A program made the position numbers and the translations under genes. Under the pieces are notes generated by a model. It made no database searches. It saw only the letters and a list, made by a program, of their open reading frames with translations, and had not been told where the DNA came from. A stretch of 6,048 bases of DNA. Origin: UKL13-2 sp043768625 (GTDB taxonomy: Bacteria; Pseudomonadota; Gammaproteobacteria; Burkholderiales; Usitatibacteraceae). Where the stretch lies: the NCBI GenBank assembly GCA_043768625.1, contig JAYVKG010000011.1, forward strand, positions 1-6,048, given 5' to 3'. Position 1 is the stretch's first letter. The number at the start of each line of letters is the position of its first letter. This document shows, one piece after another, positions 5,269 to 6,048 of this stretch.

Positions 5269-6045
5269 GTGAGCCGCCCGCCGGATGATAGTCAGGCGGC
5301 TTGGGGCCAGACCGGCGCCGAAGAGGCTGACCTGATCGATTCAGCAGCGGTGCGCGGTTTGGGGTCCGACCAGACGCTGGTGATGGTAAATGGCAGGCGC
5401 CGTCACACCGTGTCGCTGGTGAACTTGTTTGGCGCGCGCAATCGCGGCAATGCCGGCACTGACATGAATGCGATTGCGCTGTTGGTGATAGAAAACGTAC
5501 AGGTGCTGTGCGATGGTGCCGTCGCACAGTACGGCTCGGTCGCGATTGCCGGTGTGATCGATATGGGTCTCAAGAAACGCCGCTGTTCCGAAACCGTGTT
5601 TGGTTACGCGCAGTACTCTGCCGGCGACGGCAAAAATTATCTGGCCGCCGCTTACTGCGGTCTGCAAGGGGGCGAGAAAGGCGTAATCGTGGTCACCGCT
5701 GAATACCTGGATTGGGGACGTTCCAATCGCGCTGAAGCGGGCAATCCGCGCACCAGCGGGGATACTCAATCGAAAAACGCCACTGTTTACGTTAACGGCG
5801 AGTTGCGCACCAGCCCAACGGCCAAATTTTATTTCACACTCGGCAGTCGAGCGCGTGAGGCATGGTCGGCAGCATTCGCACGCGGTGGGATCGGCTCCGA
5901 CGATATTTCATCGCGTAACTCAGCTGCGCAGTATTCAAACCGATTCGTACCTGAGGTTTCCCCACGAATCATACCCGTGCCACCGCGCCGCCTGTCGCCA
6001 CTGCCGCCTGTTGTCGCAGGGCATAAATGTATGGCCAAGCATTAG
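5269..6045 (+). pseudogene. TonB-dependent receptor remnant (part of plug and first barrel strands)
   Basis: Intact relatives are outer-membrane receptors of roughly 700-1000 residues importing large ligands with TonB energy. The open frame from GTG 5269 has 258 residues. Residues about 25-104 match the second half of a plug domain: VRGLGSDQTLVMVNGRRRH, then DMNAIALLVIENVQVL and DGAVAQYGSVAIAGVIDM. Residues about 105-230 match the first barrel strands (YAQYSAGDGKNYL, then VTAEYLDWGRSNR, then FVPEVSP). There is no signal peptide, no TonB box and no first plug half, and the hydrolase gene leaves no room for them. After about position 5960 the frame becomes Pro/Arg-rich and unlike a receptor, and the other two frames show no continuation. 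Usually conserved positions are changed (VLRDG to VLCDG, YGSDAIAGVIN to YGSVAIAGVID). No Shine-Dalgarno precedes the GTG. I read it as a relic truncated at both ends; which ligand it served is unknown. Confidence 0.8.
5272..5301 (+). terminator. Hairpin downstream of the hydrolase, possible terminator
   Basis: AGCCGCC (5272-5278) and GGCGGCT (5295-5301) form a perfect 7-bp GC-rich stem with a 16-base loop, starting 23 bases after the hydrolase stop. Only TT follows, then GGGG, so it lacks a proper T-run. It sits right at the join between the hydrolase and the receptor remnant and may be a weak terminator or a junction relic. Confidence 0.3.
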
Positions 6046-6048
6046 CAA

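Noticed and set aside
1..6048. CRISPR array, insertion sequence, phage gene, tRNA or rRNA
   Set aside because: No regularly spaced repeats, transposase or integrase motifs, or tRNA-like cloverleaf sequences were seen on either strand.

Overview
This is a protein-dense, moderately GC-rich stretch of bacterial chromosome. All supported genes lie on the + strand. The content suggests a Gram-negative proteobacterium, probably beta or gamma: an MCE-type lipid ABC transporter, an outer-membrane-type auxiliary lipoprotein and the remains of a TonB-dependent receptor all imply a double membrane. I cannot name the species from this window.

Layout. (1) Positions 2-343 hold the 3' end of an acetate kinase gene, cut by the window edge. 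(2) A 270-base spacer (344-613) holds a small hairpin but no convincing gene or promoter. (3) Positions 614-4293 form a tight four-gene operon: a STAS-MlaE fusion permease, an MlaF-type ATPase, an MlaD-type MCE protein and an ABC_trans_aux (PqiC-like) lipoprotein. The junctions are 1 nt apart, overlapping or nearly so, and a 4-nt ATGA overlap. (4) A 134-base spacer carries a terminator-like hairpin, then a promoter-like TTGACA element with an inverted repeat inside it. (5) Positions 4428-5249 encode an alpha/beta hydrolase of the arylesterase / non-heme chloroperoxidase type with an intact Ser-Asp-His triad. (6) From 5269 to the window end lies a TonB-dependent receptor fragment lacking both the N-terminal region and most of the barrel.

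How the genes work together. The four operon products make a complete inner-membrane lipid transport machine: permease dimer, ATPase dimer with built-in STAS regulator, and a periplasmic MCE ring with a long helical extension. The lipoprotein would be its outer-membrane partner. The system moves lipid between the membranes, direction unknown. It differs from the E. coli Mla operon: the MlaB-like STAS domain is fused to the permease, there is no mlaC here, and a PqiC-like lipoprotein closes the operon. Acetate kinase, the hydrolase and the receptor remnant look like unrelated neighbours.

Nothing here is a clearly new system. The best oddity is the ATPase/MCE gene junction. There a single A at 2632 both removes the expected ATG of the MCE gene (leaving ATA) and creates the ATPase stop codon, while a well-placed GAGG still points at the ATA. 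Also worth a look are a possible attenuator-like hairpin in the lipoprotein gene, PPPP stall motifs near the starts of both permease and ATPase, two look-alike hairpins, and the doubly truncated but open receptor remnant.
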